Shown here: piece by piece, positions 9,273 to 17,965 of the stretch
Position numbering within the stretch: position 1 is the first letter of the stretch
Layout of the letters: each line of letters begins with the position of its first letter
Assembly: GCA_019358985.1 (NCBI GenBank)
Contig: JAHHIJ010000027.1
Coordinates: forward strand, 1-64,000
DNA from: Tolypothrix brevis GSE-NOS-MK-07-07A
Lineage (GTDB): Bacteria > Cyanobacteriota > Cyanobacteriia > Cyanobacteriales > Nostocaceae
Length of the DNA: 64,000 nt
Reading direction: 5' to 3'
The notes under the pieces: model-generated
Databases searched by the model: none
What the model saw: the letters and a program-made list of their open reading frames with translations, nothing else
Told to the model about the DNA's origin: nothing
Position numbers and translations under genes: made by a program

Positions 9273-9400
9273 GAGGGAACTCATCTAAATATAGTTCAGT
9301 TGCTTCGCGCAAAGAGTGCGATCGCTTCATAAGATCGTCTCTCCCTGACGCTTCAGTTCCCACCTCACAGACATTCAGCCACATAAACATCTTCCTACTG
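9273..9400 (-). pseudogene. Truncated, decayed second copy of hicB
   Basis: This stretch matches the 3' part of the intact hicB gene at about 9708-9838 almost base for base at its start (gggaactcatctaaatatag, then ttcagttgcttc), and with more changes further on (ctccctgac...cattcag...taaacatctt). Small insertions and deletions destroy the frame. Gene order on the minus strand is hicB, hicA, hicB remnant, minisatellite, so a partial tandem duplication followed by decay is the simplest explanation. Confidence 0.85.
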
Positions 9401-9404
9401 TAAG

Positions 9405-9656
9405 CTAAAGATTTTCAATAAACTCCTCAACTGAAACTCCAGCTTGATTCAGAATACTTTTAAGCGTCCCAACAGCTACAGTTTTGCGATGGAGTGGCAC
9501 AACACAACCGATTTCAATCACTTTCTGTTCTTCTGCTTCCTCTACCAGTTGCTTCTTCAAAATCACATGACTGCCACGTTGTCTTACCTGAACAAAGCCT
9601 AAATGTTCAAGAACACGAATCACTTCAGAGGCTTTAATTCTGGGTAGCTTAGGCAC
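9405..9656 (-). CDS. hicA: HicA family toxin (mRNA interferase)
   Basis: HicA toxins are small double-stranded-RNA-binding-fold ribonucleases that cleave mRNA. The 83-residue protein has the typical start (LPRIKASEVIRVLEHLGFVQ) and the catalytic-histidine motif RQRGSHVIL. The later VPLHRKTVAVGTLKSIL segment is also family-typical. It overlaps the upstream antitoxin gene by 8 bp, so the two are translated together. The order antitoxin-then-toxin is one of the two arrangements known for this family. All key residues are present and I expect it to be active. Confidence 0.92.
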   Translation of the reverse strand: MPKLPRIKASEVIRVLEHLGFVQVRQRGSHVILKKQLVEEAEEQKVIEIGCVVPLHRKTVAVGTLKSILNQAGVSVEEFIENL

Positions 9657-9888
9657 TAGTCACCTCAAATGTAGTCAACAACCGACGAGGTGCGGTTTCC
9701 GAAAGCGGGAACTCATCTAAATATAGTTCAGTTGCTTCACGCAAATTGGCGATCGCTTCTTCTATGGTTTCTCCCTGACTAGCAGTTCCTACCTCTGGAC
9801 ATTCAGCTACGTAAACATCTTCTTCCCAGTGGAGAATTGCTGTAAAGGTTTGAGTTTTTTTGTCTTGAGCCTGTTTTAATGAACTCAT
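9649..9888 (-). CDS. hicB: HicB family antitoxin
   Basis: This is the partner of HicA; it binds the toxin through a partly degraded RNase H-like fold. The motif VYVAECPEVGTASQGETIEEAIANLREATELYLDE is diagnostic (residues about 24-58; shown here only as the core pattern AECPEVG...GETIEEA). At 79 residues it lacks a separate C-terminal DNA-binding domain, as many short HicB proteins do, so autoregulation may need a different mode. It is the first gene of the pair; its promoter must lie in the 36 bp before the dnaB-like gene end or further upstream. Confidence 0.92.
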   Translation of the reverse strand: MSSLKQAQDKKTQTFTAILHWEEDVYVAECPEVGTASQGETIEEAIANLREATELYLDEFPLSETAPRRLLTTFEVTSA

Positions 9889-9924
9889 GTGCGTATTGAA
9901 AGTAACTTTGGGTTAATTATTTGG

Positions 9925-10872
9925 TCAATTTCGTCGGGCAAGGTTCTTGAACTTAGCAAATTGCGGGTCAAATAAAAGCTTAATTGTTCCTGTGGGTCCG
10001 TTACGGTGTTTAGCTAGAATAACTTCTGCGATACCTCGGTCAGGAGTATCTGGCGTATAATATTCATCTCGGTAAAGCATAATAACTAAATCAGCATCTT
10101 CCTCAATAGAACCCGACTCTTTCAAGTCTGACATCATTGGTCGTTTATTAGTTCGAGATTCAACACTTCGATTAAGTTGTGATAAGACAATTACAGGAAC
10201 ATTAAGTTCTTTCGCTAGTCCCTTTAGGGAACGTGTAATTTTTGCTAACTCTCGCGCACGATTTTCATCATTGTCACCTGCTAATAACTGTAAGTAGTCA
10301 ATCACAATTAATCCCAGCACACCTTGGTGTTCGATCATTACTTGGCGAGCTTTAGAGCGGATTTCACTAACACTAAGATTTGGGCGATCGTCAATATAAA
10401 TTGGAATATCGTAAAGCTTTGCTATGGCAGATGATAGGGGTTCCCATTGAGTCTGACTAATACGACCTGAGCGCAAGTATCCACTTTCTATTCCTGCTTC
10501 TGCTGACAATAAACGTTCAACAACTTGTTCCTTTGACATCTCTAAACTAAAGAAGCAAACTGGTAGTTTGTAATTATTAGCGATATTGTAAGCAATACCC
10601 AAGCAGAGAGAGGATTTACCCATTGACGGGCGTCCAGCCACAATAATTAAATCAGAGCGCTGAAATCCGGTAGTCATTGCATCCAAGTCATAAAATCCAC
10701 AAGGAATTCCAGGTAAACTTATTCCTTGATGTCTTTCTTCTATGTTTTGAACAGTTTGGATTAAAATATCTCCTATATGAACAAGTTGAGTTGTATTACT
10801 TTTATTAGCGATTATCTGAACCACTGCCTGTATAACATCTATTAAGATGTTCCAAATTCTGTCCCTCTCCAC
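9925..10872 (-). CDS. Stand-alone DnaB-type helicase motor domain
   Basis: The protein corresponds to the C-terminal RecA-like domain of replicative helicase DnaB. Walker A is GRPSMGKSS at residues 80-88, Walker B is LIVIDYLQLL near 190-200, and the QLNRSVESRTNKRPMMSDL and DLVIMLYRDEYY segments follow. It is 315 residues, against roughly 450 for DnaB, and the N-terminal primase-contacting domain is missing. About 50 unrelated residues take its place. It starts 27 bp after the ispH stop on the same strand and could be read from the same transcript. It may be a paralogue with a special role or a mobile-element replication gene. Confidence 0.88.
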   Translation of the reverse strand: MERDRIWNILIDVIQAVVQIIANKSNTTQLVHIGDILIQTVQNIEERHQGISLPGIPCGFYDLDAMTTGFQRSDLIIVAGRPSMGKSSLCLGIAYNIANNYKLPVCFFSLEMSKEQVVERLLSAEAGIESGYLRSGRISQTQWEPLSSAIAKLYDIPIYIDDRPNLSVSEIRSKARQVMIEHQGVLGLIVIDYLQLLAGDNDENRARELAKITRSLKGLAKELNVPVIVLSQLNRSVESRTNKRPMMSDLKESGSIEEDADLVIMLYRDEYYTPDTPDRGIAEVILAKHRNGPTGTIKLLFDPQFAKFKNLARRN

Positions 10873-10899
10873 GAGTGAAGAGGGAATAAGATAATACAG

Positions 10900-12108
10900 T
10901 TAAACCACCGCTGCTGTAGCTTTCAATTCAAAAATCTTCTCAATCACATCTTCTACCACCTTATCGGGTGTAGAAGCACCAGAGGTAATTCCCACAACAA
11001 TTTCATTATCTGGCAACCAGTTTTCTGTTATTTCCAACTTACCATTTAATAGTCGATGCTCAATGGCATTTCCTGATTTAATTCGCTCTACACAATCGAC
11101 ATGATAAGAAGGAATTTTCTGCTCTACGGCAATTTGTTGTAATTGAGCAGTATTCGATGAATTAAATCCACCAATTACCACCATCAAATCTAGCTTGTGT
11201 TCAACTAAACCCAACATCGCGTCTTGCCGTTCTTGGGTAGCATCACAAATAGTATTAAAGCTTTGAAAATGCTGATTTAAATCAACTGGACCATACTTTT
11301 TCAACATGGTATGTTCAAACAGTTTCCCAAGTTGCTCAGTTTCGCCTTTGAGCATGGTTGTTTGGTTAGCGATACCAACTCTTTCTAAATCTTGGTCTGG
11401 GTCAAATCCGGCGCTAATTGCTTTGCTAAATTTGGCGAGAAATTCTTCACGGTTTCCACCATTAAGAATGTAGTCAGCAACGTATTCAGCTTCCTGCATA
11501 TTCAATACAATCAAATATTTCCCAGCAAAGGAACTAGTAGCAATGGTTTCTTCGTGCTTATATTTGCCGTGAATAATTGAGGTGTAATCGCCTTTTTTAT
11601 GCTTTTCAACTGTGTTCCAAACTTTCGATACCCAAGGACAAGTAGTATCAACAATTTTGCAGCCTTTATCGTTAAGTATCTGCATTTCTTGAACACTTGC
11701 GCCAAAAGCTGGTAGTATAACTACATCACCTGTATCCACCACAGAAAAGTCTTTTTGTTCAGCTTCAAGGGGGATAAATCCTACTTCCATTTCCAGCATT
11801 CGCTGATTTACAGAAGGATTGTGAATAATTTCATTAGTAATCCAAATTCTTTCTGTGGGGAAATGCTTGCGGGTTTCATATGCCATTGCCACAGCACGTT
11901 CCACACCCCAACAAAAGCCAAAAGCTTGGGCTAGTTGAATGGTTGTGTTACCGCGTTTTAGGGTGTAATTATTATCGCGAATTTGTTGAATTAAATTGCT
12001 TTGATATTCAGATTCTAACTGGGTAGCGACTTCGGCTTTATGACCAAACCCCTTGCGATGATAGTTTTCTGAATGTTGGAGCGATCGCTTAAAAGCTTTT
12101 GTATCCAT
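10900..12108 (-). CDS. ispH: 4-hydroxy-3-methylbut-2-enyl diphosphate reductase
   Basis: IspH carries out the last step of the MEP isoprenoid pathway, making IPP and DMAPP, and holds a 4Fe-4S cluster. The three cluster cysteines appear in [21 protein letters not shown] and [11 protein letters not shown]. The substrate-binding segments GGFNSSNT and [10 protein letters not shown] are present. At 402 residues it is the long cyanobacterial/plastid form, with an N-terminal extension ([20 protein letters not shown]). In photosynthetic cells the enzyme draws electrons from ferredoxin. It is an essential housekeeping gene, fully intact. Confidence 0.97.
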   Translation of the reverse strand: MDTKAFKRSLQHSENYHRKGFGHKAEVATQLESEYQSNLIQQIRDNNYTLKRGNTTIQLAQAFGFCWGVERAVAMAYETRKHFPTERIWITNEIIHNPSVNQRMLEMEVGFIPLEAEQKDFSVVDTGDVVILPAFGASVQEMQILNDKGCKIVDTTCPWVSKVWNTVEKHKKGDYTSIIHGKYKHEETIATSSFAGKYLIVLNMQEAEYVADYILNGGNREEFLAKFSKAISAGFDPDQDLERVGIANQTTMLKGETEQLGKLFEHTMLKKYGPVDLNQHFQSFNTICDATQERQDAMLGLVEHKLDLMVVIGGFNSSNTAQLQQIAVEQKIPSYHVDCVERIKSGNAIEHRLLNGKLEITENWLPDNEIVVGITSGASTPDKVVEDVIEKIFELKATAAVV

Positions 12109-12181
12109 TGTTTTTTCTTTAGAGACTCCTCTGTCTTATTGTAGGAGCGCACAGTCAATTCCCGATCTTCAACCTTCCTTT

Positions 12182-13048
12182 CTAATCCACTTCCCAACTG
12201 TGACTGGTAGCATAGTGGCAAAATTGCTCTACAATCTTTGAATTTTGCTGGCGTCGCCATTTGATGCCGATTGTCCGCTGAAAGTCTAAATCTACAACAG
12301 GAAGATAGACGATGCCCGTTAGCCCACGCCAGCGGGGCATTATACTGATTCCTAAAGCTGCTTTGATCCACGAGATTACCCATTCCTCATGGCTGGCACG
12401 ATACACCACTTTGGGGTGAATATTGGCAGCATCCAGAATCTCACATTCTCGCTGGGCAAATTCGCAATTGATGCGATCGATAAATGGTTGACCATCCAGT
12501 TCTGCCAAGCGAACGGAGGTACGTTGGGCAAAGGGATGGGTGTGTGGTACTGCTAACAACAGAGGTTGGCAAAACAGAACTGTTGAGGCTTGCGGTTCCT
12601 CGCGATCGCCCAAAACTGTTAACGTGACATCAATTTCCCCTAGCTCCAACCAGTCCCGCAGTTTCTCTTGTGTACCGTCCCGCAGTTCAATCGTCACATT
12701 GGGGTGATCTTGCTGAAACGTACTGACTAAATCTGCTAATTCTGCCACTCGCATAGTGGTGAGCGCACCGAGTCTTAAGATTGGCTGGTCGTGAAACTCC
12801 TTGAGTTCATGCATCGCTGCCTGGTACTGACCCATGATGATCGTCGCTTTTCGGTGGAACGATCGCCCAGCGGTCGTTAAAACCGTGCGTCGTCCACCTC
12901 GCTCAAACAGGGCAACTCCTAATTCTTGCTCCAACTTCTTAATGCTTGTGGAAAGGGAAGGTTGGGATAGATACAATCGCTCGGCTGCTCGTGAAAAGTT
13001 GCCTGTCTCAGCGATCGTCAGGAAGTATCGTACCTGAGATAAATCCAT
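12182..13048 (-). CDS. LysR family regulator with an OxyR-like cysteine pair
   Basis: The N-terminal winged helix-turn-helix is at residues 1-60 (MDLSQVRYFLTIAETGNFSR) and the LysR effector domain follows. The frame extends upstream to 13168, but ATG 13048 gives the standard LysR start. In the effector domain, Cys195 and Cys202 (RINCEFAQRECEIL) lie where E. coli OxyR carries its redox cysteines Cys199 and Cys208. The neighbour on the other strand encodes a thioredoxin-fold peroxidase-like protein, so peroxide sensing is a reasonable inference. It is not proven: many LysR proteins have cysteines here by chance. A T-N11-A site lies 24 bp before the start codon. Confidence 0.9.
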   Translation of the reverse strand: MDLSQVRYFLTIAETGNFSRAAERLYLSQPSLSTSIKKLEQELGVALFERGGRRTVLTTAGRSFHRKATIIMGQYQAAMHELKEFHDQPILRLGALTTMRVAELADLVSTFQQDHPNVTIELRDGTQEKLRDWLELGEIDVTLTVLGDREEPQASTVLFCQPLLLAVPHTHPFAQRTSVRLAELDGQPFIDRINCEFAQRECEILDAANIHPKVVYRASHEEWVISWIKAALGISIMPRWRGLTGIVYLPVVDLDFQRTIGIKWRRQQNSKIVEQFCHYATSHSWEVD

Positions 13049-13071
13049 ACTATTGATACCTTTTATAGCTT

Positions 13072-13086
13072 CTATCGCCAAAATAG
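13072..13086. promoter_or_regulatory. Candidate LysR operator (T-N11-A with CTAT/ATAG arms)
   Basis: The 15-bp string CTATCGCCAAAATAG is symmetric in its outer arms (CTAT/ATAG) and fits the general LysR pattern T-N11-A. It lies in the 100-145 bp between the divergent LysR and peroxiredoxin-like genes, the usual place for the autoregulatory site of LysR proteins. The assignment is inference from pattern and position only. Confidence 0.45.
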
Positions 13087-13193
13087 TCTTGCTTAATAGC
13101 TTAACCTCCCCCAACATAAAGGCATGGGCGAGGGCATAAGAAACACCAATGAATCCCTCACTCAACACAGTTATTCAATTGCAGATAACAAAA

Positions 13194-13742
13194 ATGGCTA
13201 TTCAATCGGAAAGAACGACCTCACCTAAACTGATCATGGGCAACCCGGCACCCAGTCTTGAGGTGAAAACGCTGGATGGTGGTGTTTGGAACTTGGCAGA
13301 ACAGCCTACCAACAAATACACCATGATTGTATTTTACCGGGGTCTTCATTGCCCCATTTGCCAAGAGTATATTCTACAAGTGGAACACAAACTGGATGCC
13401 TTCAAAGAACTAGGCGTTGAAGTCATTGCCATCAGCGGAGATCAGTTGGAACAAGCACAGCAATTCAAAGCCACCACAAATATCGAACATCTGATGATCG
13501 GCTATGGTTTAACCCTGGATGATATGCATCGTTGGGGACTCTATATCAGCAAGGGGCACTTTGAGAGTGAACCAGCGATCTTCAGTGAGCCAGCAACCTT
13601 CATTATCAAGCCCGATGGTCGCCTCTATTACGCCAATATTGGGACTCATCCCTTTGCACGTCCCGATTTGGATTTACTCTTGCGGGGATTAGATTATATC
13701 ATCCACAAGAACTACCCCTTCCGGGGAACTGAGTGGGATTGA
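13194..13742 (+). CDS. Peroxiredoxin-like (AhpC/TSA, thioredoxin-fold) protein
   Basis: The protein has the AhpC/TSA layout: an N-terminal GNPAPSLEVKTLDG strand, a TMIVFYRGLHCPICQEY active site, GVEVIAISGD, and a FIIKPDGRLYYANIG strand. The CPIC motif gives two cysteines (residues 53 and 56 from this start) that could serve as peroxidatic/resolving pair or as a thioredoxin-type disulfide. The frame is open from ATG 13149; ATG 13194 (MAIQSERTTSPK) fits related proteins better, and the choice is uncertain. It is divergently arranged with the LysR gene, which probably controls it. The likely role is reduction of peroxides. Confidence 0.88.
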   Translation: MAIQSERTTSPKLIMGNPAPSLEVKTLDGGVWNLAEQPTNKYTMIVFYRGLHCPICQEYILQVEHKLDAFKELGVEVIAISGDQLEQAQQFKATTNIEHLMIGYGLTLDDMHRWGLYISKGHFESEPAIFSEPATFIIKPDGRLYYANIGTHPFARPDLDLLLRGLDYIIHKNYPFRGTEWD

Positions 13743-14300
13743 CACTCTCAGGGCTGAAGCCACTGAGATTCTTAAGACCTCACAATCTTAATATCCTGAT
13801 TACTCAGGTTCCCAGACTCAGCACGTTTGCACAATCAAATGCGTGCTGATACCTTCTGGGCGTTTAGCTGTTTAACAGCAAGTTCCGGGGAGTCCCCCCG
13901 TACTCAGAAACAAACCTCTATCTCTAATAGTCTTTGCAGCACCAATGTCAGCGTGTTCGTGATATCCGCATTCTGTACAAATGAACTTCTCACCATCACG
14001 ATTGGAATTATCAATATGCCCACAATTCCTGCATTCTTGACTTGAGTGTTTAGGGTTAATTTTAATTACAACCTTTCCTTGCTTTACAGCGAGATACTCA
14101 ATCTTCAAAATTAACTCACCCCAGCTTGCATCAGAGATAGCGCGGTTTAAACCTTTCTTTCTCGATTGTCCATTTTTCAGAAACCTACCCGTATTCTCAT
14201 CAACTTTAATCTTGCAGCGCTTCAACATCCCAGCAATATTTAAATCTTCTAATGCAATAGCATCAACTTTCCTAGATACTATTGCGAACTGGTGCGGTTA
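13743..14300 (-). pseudogene. tnpB: TnpB (IS200/IS605-type) C-terminal remnant and right end
   Basis: Bases 13872-14300 encode the C-terminal third of a TnpB nuclease. Visible parts are the RuvC-II glutamate segment (AIALEDLNIAGM), SDASWGELILKIEYLA, the zinc ribbon (CRNCGH...CTECGY) and the RuvC-III aspartate segment (HADIGAAKTI). Homology starts before the first ATG at 14228 and is cut by a stop at about 14301. RuvC-I and the whole N-terminal part are missing, so it cannot be an active nuclease. Bases 13743-13871 probably hold the element's right end, including a ctcag...ctgag hairpin. The remnant abuts the GDSL gene. Confidence 0.85.
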
Positions 14301-14309
14301 GTTTTTTGG

Positions 14310-15185
14310 TCATTTTGCGCTGATTCTTAATAATGTCCCCTTGTCTCCCTTATCCAGTTCAATCTGAGTGTACATTAGCAAAGCGGAACGCCAGACAAGA
14401 TAGCCTTGGGGACTTAAGTGTAAGCCATCGGTAGAAAATTCGGGACGAAGATTACCTTGCTTGTTGGTAAATAAGGGATGCAAATTGAGATATTTCACAT
14501 TTGCTTTTGTAGCTCTATCTTGCAGTTGCTGATTCAATGAGCGAATGCGACTGTTAGGAATAGCCAAGAGTTTGTCTCGTCTTTCCCAAGTTGCTTCTTC
14601 TCCTCCATGTGGCAAAATCGACTGAACCACAATTTGCGCTTTTGGATGCACCTTTCTCAAGTAAGTGATAATTTGTTGCTGATTGTTTAAAATTGTCTCA
14701 TCCCTTGCACCCCGGATGAGGTCATTAATGCCAATCATCACAAAAATCGTCTTTGGCTGAGTGCGGTCAAATAAATCTAATCTTTTCAATAGTCCATCGC
14801 TAGTTTCTCCAGAAATTCCCTGATTTAGCCAATTTCTGTCTTCAGGTAAGAATTCTGTAGGAAACCACAATGAGAGAGAATCCCCCGCAAGGATACTTAA
14901 ATTCTGGTGAGGTTTATCGGCAGCTGATTTAGCTTCTTTTTTGAGGATATCTACCCACTGCGGATAACTGAATTTATGTCGAACTCCTAATTCAGGTGTA
15001 ATTCTAGCAGGTGTAGTTTGGGGTTGACTGTTGTGCTTGACTGGTGTCGCAGTATGTGCATACCAAAAAAAAGCGGTCAAACCCTGCTGTCGTAAAATTA
15101 GCAAAGCGATCGCTAACATTAGTATGCCGTTAATTACCAAGGAGAAAAATGCCCAGGTAGGAAAAATTTTTGCTGGAGTTGACAC
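14310..15185 (-). CDS. SGNH/GDSL-family hydrolase, membrane-anchored
   Basis: This is an esterase/lipase-like hydrolase. A single N-terminal membrane helix (about residues 10-28, FSLVINGILMLAIALLIL) suggests an anchored, outward-facing enzyme. The four family blocks are present: GDSLSLWF (nucleophile serine), GISGET, IGINDLIRG and the Asp-His block STDGLHLSPQGY. The substrate is unknown; related proteins act on acetylated polysaccharides or lysophospholipids. It is downstream of amt on the same strand, about 100 bp apart across an A/T-rich simple repeat. The gene's end touches the TnpB remnant. Confidence 0.9.
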   Translation of the reverse strand: MSTPAKIFPTWAFFSLVINGILMLAIALLILRQQGLTAFFWYAHTATPVKHNSQPQTTPARITPELGVRHKFSYPQWVDILKKEAKSAADKPHQNLSILAGDSLSLWFPTEFLPEDRNWLNQGISGETSDGLLKRLDLFDRTQPKTIFVMIGINDLIRGARDETILNNQQQIITYLRKVHPKAQIVVQSILPHGGEEATWERRDKLLAIPNSRIRSLNQQLQDRATKANVKYLNLHPLFTNKQGNLRPEFSTDGLHLSPQGYLVWRSALLMYTQIELDKGDKGTLLRISAK

Positions 15186-15281
15186 GTTGGCAAAGGTAAA
15201 AGTTAAAAGTAAAAAGGTAAATGTAAGAAGAAAAATTTTTTACCTTTTAGTTCTACCTTTTACCTTGGAGCAAAGCAACTA

Positions 15282-16877
15282 TTAGGTGATAGTAGGTTTA
15301 CCCCGGTGTGGTATTTCTCCTAGATTACCTACTTCGGAAAATCCCCCCTGATCAGCCTCTTTAGCGAATCCGTTGTAAGCTTCCATACCATGTTCGGCAA
15401 TATCTAAACCTTCAAACTCTTCTTCGGGAGTTACTCTGATACCTAAAGTAGCTTTTAGCGCCAGCCAGAAGATGCTGCTCACAAGAACAGTCATACCGCC
15501 CACCGAGACAATACCGACTAATTGCGGAATCAATGTGCCCAAAGCACCACCAAAGAATAACCCGTGGGGTCCCACTGGCTTACCTGCCAAGTCAACCATC
15601 CAAGGATATCCACCAGGACCAACAGCGAATAAACCTACTGCCAGAGTTCCCCAAATGCCACAAACTAGGTGAACTGAGGTTGCTCCCACAGGGTCGTCAA
15701 TGCGGAGTTTGTCAAAGAAGGTGACAGAGAAAACTACCAAGACTCCGGCAATCAAGCCAATGATGAAAGAACTACCAACACTGACGTAAGCACAAGATGC
15801 TGTAATTCCCACCAAGCCAGCTAAAATACCATTAATAATCATTGAAAGGTCTGGCTTACCCAAATACAGCCAAGCTGTAGCTGTGGCAGCAATCCCACCG
15901 ACAGCACCCGCCATGTTGGTGGTTAAGGCAATGTGGGTAATTGCACCAGGATCGGCAGCCATCACTGAACCTGGGTTGAAACCAAACCAGCCCAACCACA
16001 AAATCAAGCAGCCCAAGGTGGCAATGCTCATATTGTGACCGGGAATGGCATTAACTTGCCCATTTTCATATCTACCAATGCGTGGTCCGAGAAATGCTGC
16101 TCCCATCAAAGCTGCCCACCCACCAACTGAGTGAATGACTGTAGAACCGGCAAAATCCCAGAAGCCCATGTCTGCTAACCAACCAGCACCCCAAATCCAG
16201 TGTCCGGTAATGGGGTAGGCAATGCCTACGAGTAAGAGGCTAAAGATTAAGAAGTCAATAAACTTAATCCTTTCGGCAACTGCCCCAGAAACAATTGTGG
16301 CGGCTGTGCCGGCGAATACTAGCTGAAATAAGAACTTCGCAGCTAGAGGTACACCAGTCCAATTTAGGGCGCTGAAGATGCCTTTATAAGCTTCTCCTGT
16401 GGCGGGGCTGTTATCGGCTCCTCCTAAGAAAAACCCATTCACTCCGATGAAGTCGTTGCCATCGCCAAACATCAAGGCAAAACCGATCGCCCAAAATGCT
16501 ACTGTCGATAGGGCAAACACGATCAAGTTTTTGGAAAGAACGTTGACTGCGTTTTTTTGGCGACAGAACCCGGTTTCTAACATACAAAAACCAGCGTTCA
16601 TGAAGAACACCAAAAAAGCAGCGATCGCTACCCATAATGTATCAAGGGCAACTTTCAAGTCCGCTGTGGTTGGTCCTGCTGATGGAGTTTGGGCAACCGC
16701 TGCACAACCCCACCCCAACACAATCAAACAAGCGATCGGTAGGCAAGCTTGCCAACTCGGAGATAGTCGTTTTATCGCTAAATTAAATCTCTTGACAATT
16801 GCGTTCGATTGTGTTGTGTATCCTTGATGTCTACTGCTAGCTTTCGATTTCTTTTTTTGTGTAACTTTTAACATCAT
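15282..16877 (-). CDS. amt: Ammonium transporter (Amt family)
   Basis: Amt proteins conduct ammonium across the inner membrane. The core has the normal series of eleven helices, with signature segments [31 protein letters not shown], the [12 protein letters not shown] pore block and the [12 protein letters not shown] block (given as short cores). A signal-like stretch ([16 protein letters not shown]) precedes the first core helix, as usual in bacterial Amt. I chose the ATG at 16877, in front of which an aaaagg sits at a suitable distance; the frame is open to 16919. The cytosolic tail ends [14 protein letters not shown]. In cyanobacteria such genes are usually controlled by NtcA, but I found no clear GTA-N8-TAC site upstream. 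Confidence 0.96.
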   Translation of the reverse strand: MMLKVTQKKKSKASSRHQGYTTQSNAIVKRFNLAIKRLSPSWQACLPIACLIVLGWGCAAVAQTPSAGPTTADLKVALDTLWVAIAAFLVFFMNAGFCMLETGFCRQKNAVNVLSKNLIVFALSTVAFWAIGFALMFGDGNDFIGVNGFFLGGADNSPATGEAYKGIFSALNWTGVPLAAKFLFQLVFAGTAATIVSGAVAERIKFIDFLIFSLLLVGIAYPITGHWIWGAGWLADMGFWDFAGSTVIHSVGGWAALMGAAFLGPRIGRYENGQVNAIPGHNMSIATLGCLILWLGWFGFNPGSVMAADPGAITHIALTTNMAGAVGGIAATATAWLYLGKPDLSMIINGILAGLVGITASCAYVSVGSSFIIGLIAGVLVVFSVTFFDKLRIDDPVGATSVHLVCGIWGTLAVGLFAVGPGGYPWMVDLAGKPVGPHGLFFGGALGTLIPQLVGIVSVGGMTVLVSSIFWLALKATLGIRVTPEEEFEGLDIAEHGMEAYNGFAKEADQGGFSEVGNLGEIPHRGKPTIT

Positions 16878-17213
16878 GCCTTTTAATATCCCTAACTGAA
16901 AAAATACCTTAAGCAACAAAGCGCTAACACCAAAAGCGAAACAAGTGGTTTTTGATATTTGTCATTCGGGCAAGCTGGTTGTTGAAACTTGTTTATTTTC
17001 ATCACTGGCAATTGATTGTGTGAAAATCAAAAAGCCAAGTAACTACAGTAGTAATCAAGAAACTGCTGCTATCTCTGTATATTTTACGGAGATTATCAAT
17101 AAAATATTATGTATTTTGTCAAACAGTCAAGCATCCTTCATAAGACAAATTGGTAAGTGTGAAAACCCAGTAGCTTTAGCTCTGGGAGGAAAGACGATTC
17201 AGGCGCAAAGTCT
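16878..17213. other. Intergenic region upstream of amt, no recognised gene
   Basis: This stretch must contain the amt promoter. A/T-rich sequence predominates, with a loose inverted repeat near 16941-16996 (aaacaagtgg / aacttgttta). I looked for an NtcA-type GTA-N8-TAC site and found none that is exact. The short plus-strand ORF here has no recognisable features. Confidence 0.4.
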
Positions 17214-17237
17214 GCCGGATAGAAGTTTCTATCCGGC
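17214..17237. repeat. Perfect 11-bp-arm hairpin after the IscB remnant
   Basis: The arms gccggatagaa and ttctatccggc are exact complements separated by two bases. The hairpin covers the 3' end of the truncated iscB reading frame. It could be a leftover element end, or a transcription stop without a T-tract. Confidence 0.6.
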
Positions 17238-17744
17238 GAGCTTTGCAGTTTTAACTGCCGTCAATCTCCAACTGTTGAAACATAAATGTTTTACTGCAAA
17301 ATGTGTAACTGGATAAAGTTTAGTTAACCAATTTACAATTCGTAATTTCCATTGCCAACGTGCTTTAGTAGATGGAGGTATACCACCTAAGAATCGGTTT
17401 TTACGATTAGCACGACACGGGGTTTTTCTATAACGTCTGGCACGTCTGGCATTAGTACTCTTATCTTCCGCATCTTTTACCCAATCTACAGCATGTGTTT
17501 GAACGTTTATATAAGTATGCGAACTCGATTTAACTGTAAAACCTTCACGTTTAGAACCCGGATCAATACCTACGCAAACCGGTTGAAAATTTCTAGCAGA
17601 AGGATCAATATTTAAACGAACACACCACACACCTTTTTTATAGAATGGGGTAGCTTTACGAGATTTAACCCAACTAATTGCTCTAGATTTTTTAGTTGGC
17701 ATTAATGGTTGATTGTTTAAATCGAATACAGGGACGTATTGCAT
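17229..17744 (-). pseudogene. iscB: IscB/IsrB N-terminal fragment (RRXRR domain), truncated
   Basis: IscB is the RNA-guided, transposon-borne ancestor of Cas9. The fragment shows the PLMP-domain start (MQYVPVFDLNNQPLMPTKKS), the RuvC-I block with its aspartate (VCVGIDPGSKREGF) and the arginine-rich bridge helix (NARRARRYRKTPCRANRKNR). It continues to KLYPVTHFAV. There the RuvC-II sequence, expected to read like VEDIK, turns into KHLCFNSW and ends after 171 residues. The HNH domain, RuvC-III and C-terminal part are absent, so the product cannot cut DNA. The 5' side is well preserved, including the RNA region upstream. I infer loss of the 3' two-thirds by deletion. Confidence 0.88.
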
Positions 17745-17749
17745 TTTTT

Positions 17750-17965
17750 AGCGATAAGCTACTAATTTACATCCCTTCGCCACTGATTATCCGAGGGACT
17801 AAACGTTAGGGAGGCGCGTTTTAGTGTCGTTTGCTCTGCCACGAGCTAGATAATTCAGTTTGCTTGTTTGCGTAGGCTAGAAACTGTTTTAGTCTTGCTT
17901 GAATCGACTGGCTCGACTCTTACAAGCCCCGTGACTTTAGTCCGGGGTCAGTGACTGACTCTTTA
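17750..17965 (-). ncRNA. HEARO / omega-RNA region of the IscB element
   Basis: IscB genes are preceded by a structured guide RNA, known in Rfam-type surveys as HEARO. The sequence directly upstream of this iscB start is G/C-richer than its surroundings and highly foldable. On the plus strand it holds the hairpin ccccgtgactttagtccggg (plus g) at about 17928-17949, with further stems between 17770 and 17900. Position, strand and size fit. The exact ends and guide segment are not determined. It may still be transcribed although the nuclease is gone. Confidence 0.6.

Noticed and set aside
13827-14045. 72-codon plus-strand ORF
   Set aside because: It is antisense to the TnpB remnant and has no recognisable content.
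16920-17316. NtcA site upstream of amt and a 123-codon ORF
   Set aside because: No exact GTA-N8-TAC was found; the ORF overlaps the IscB remnant and non-coding sequence.
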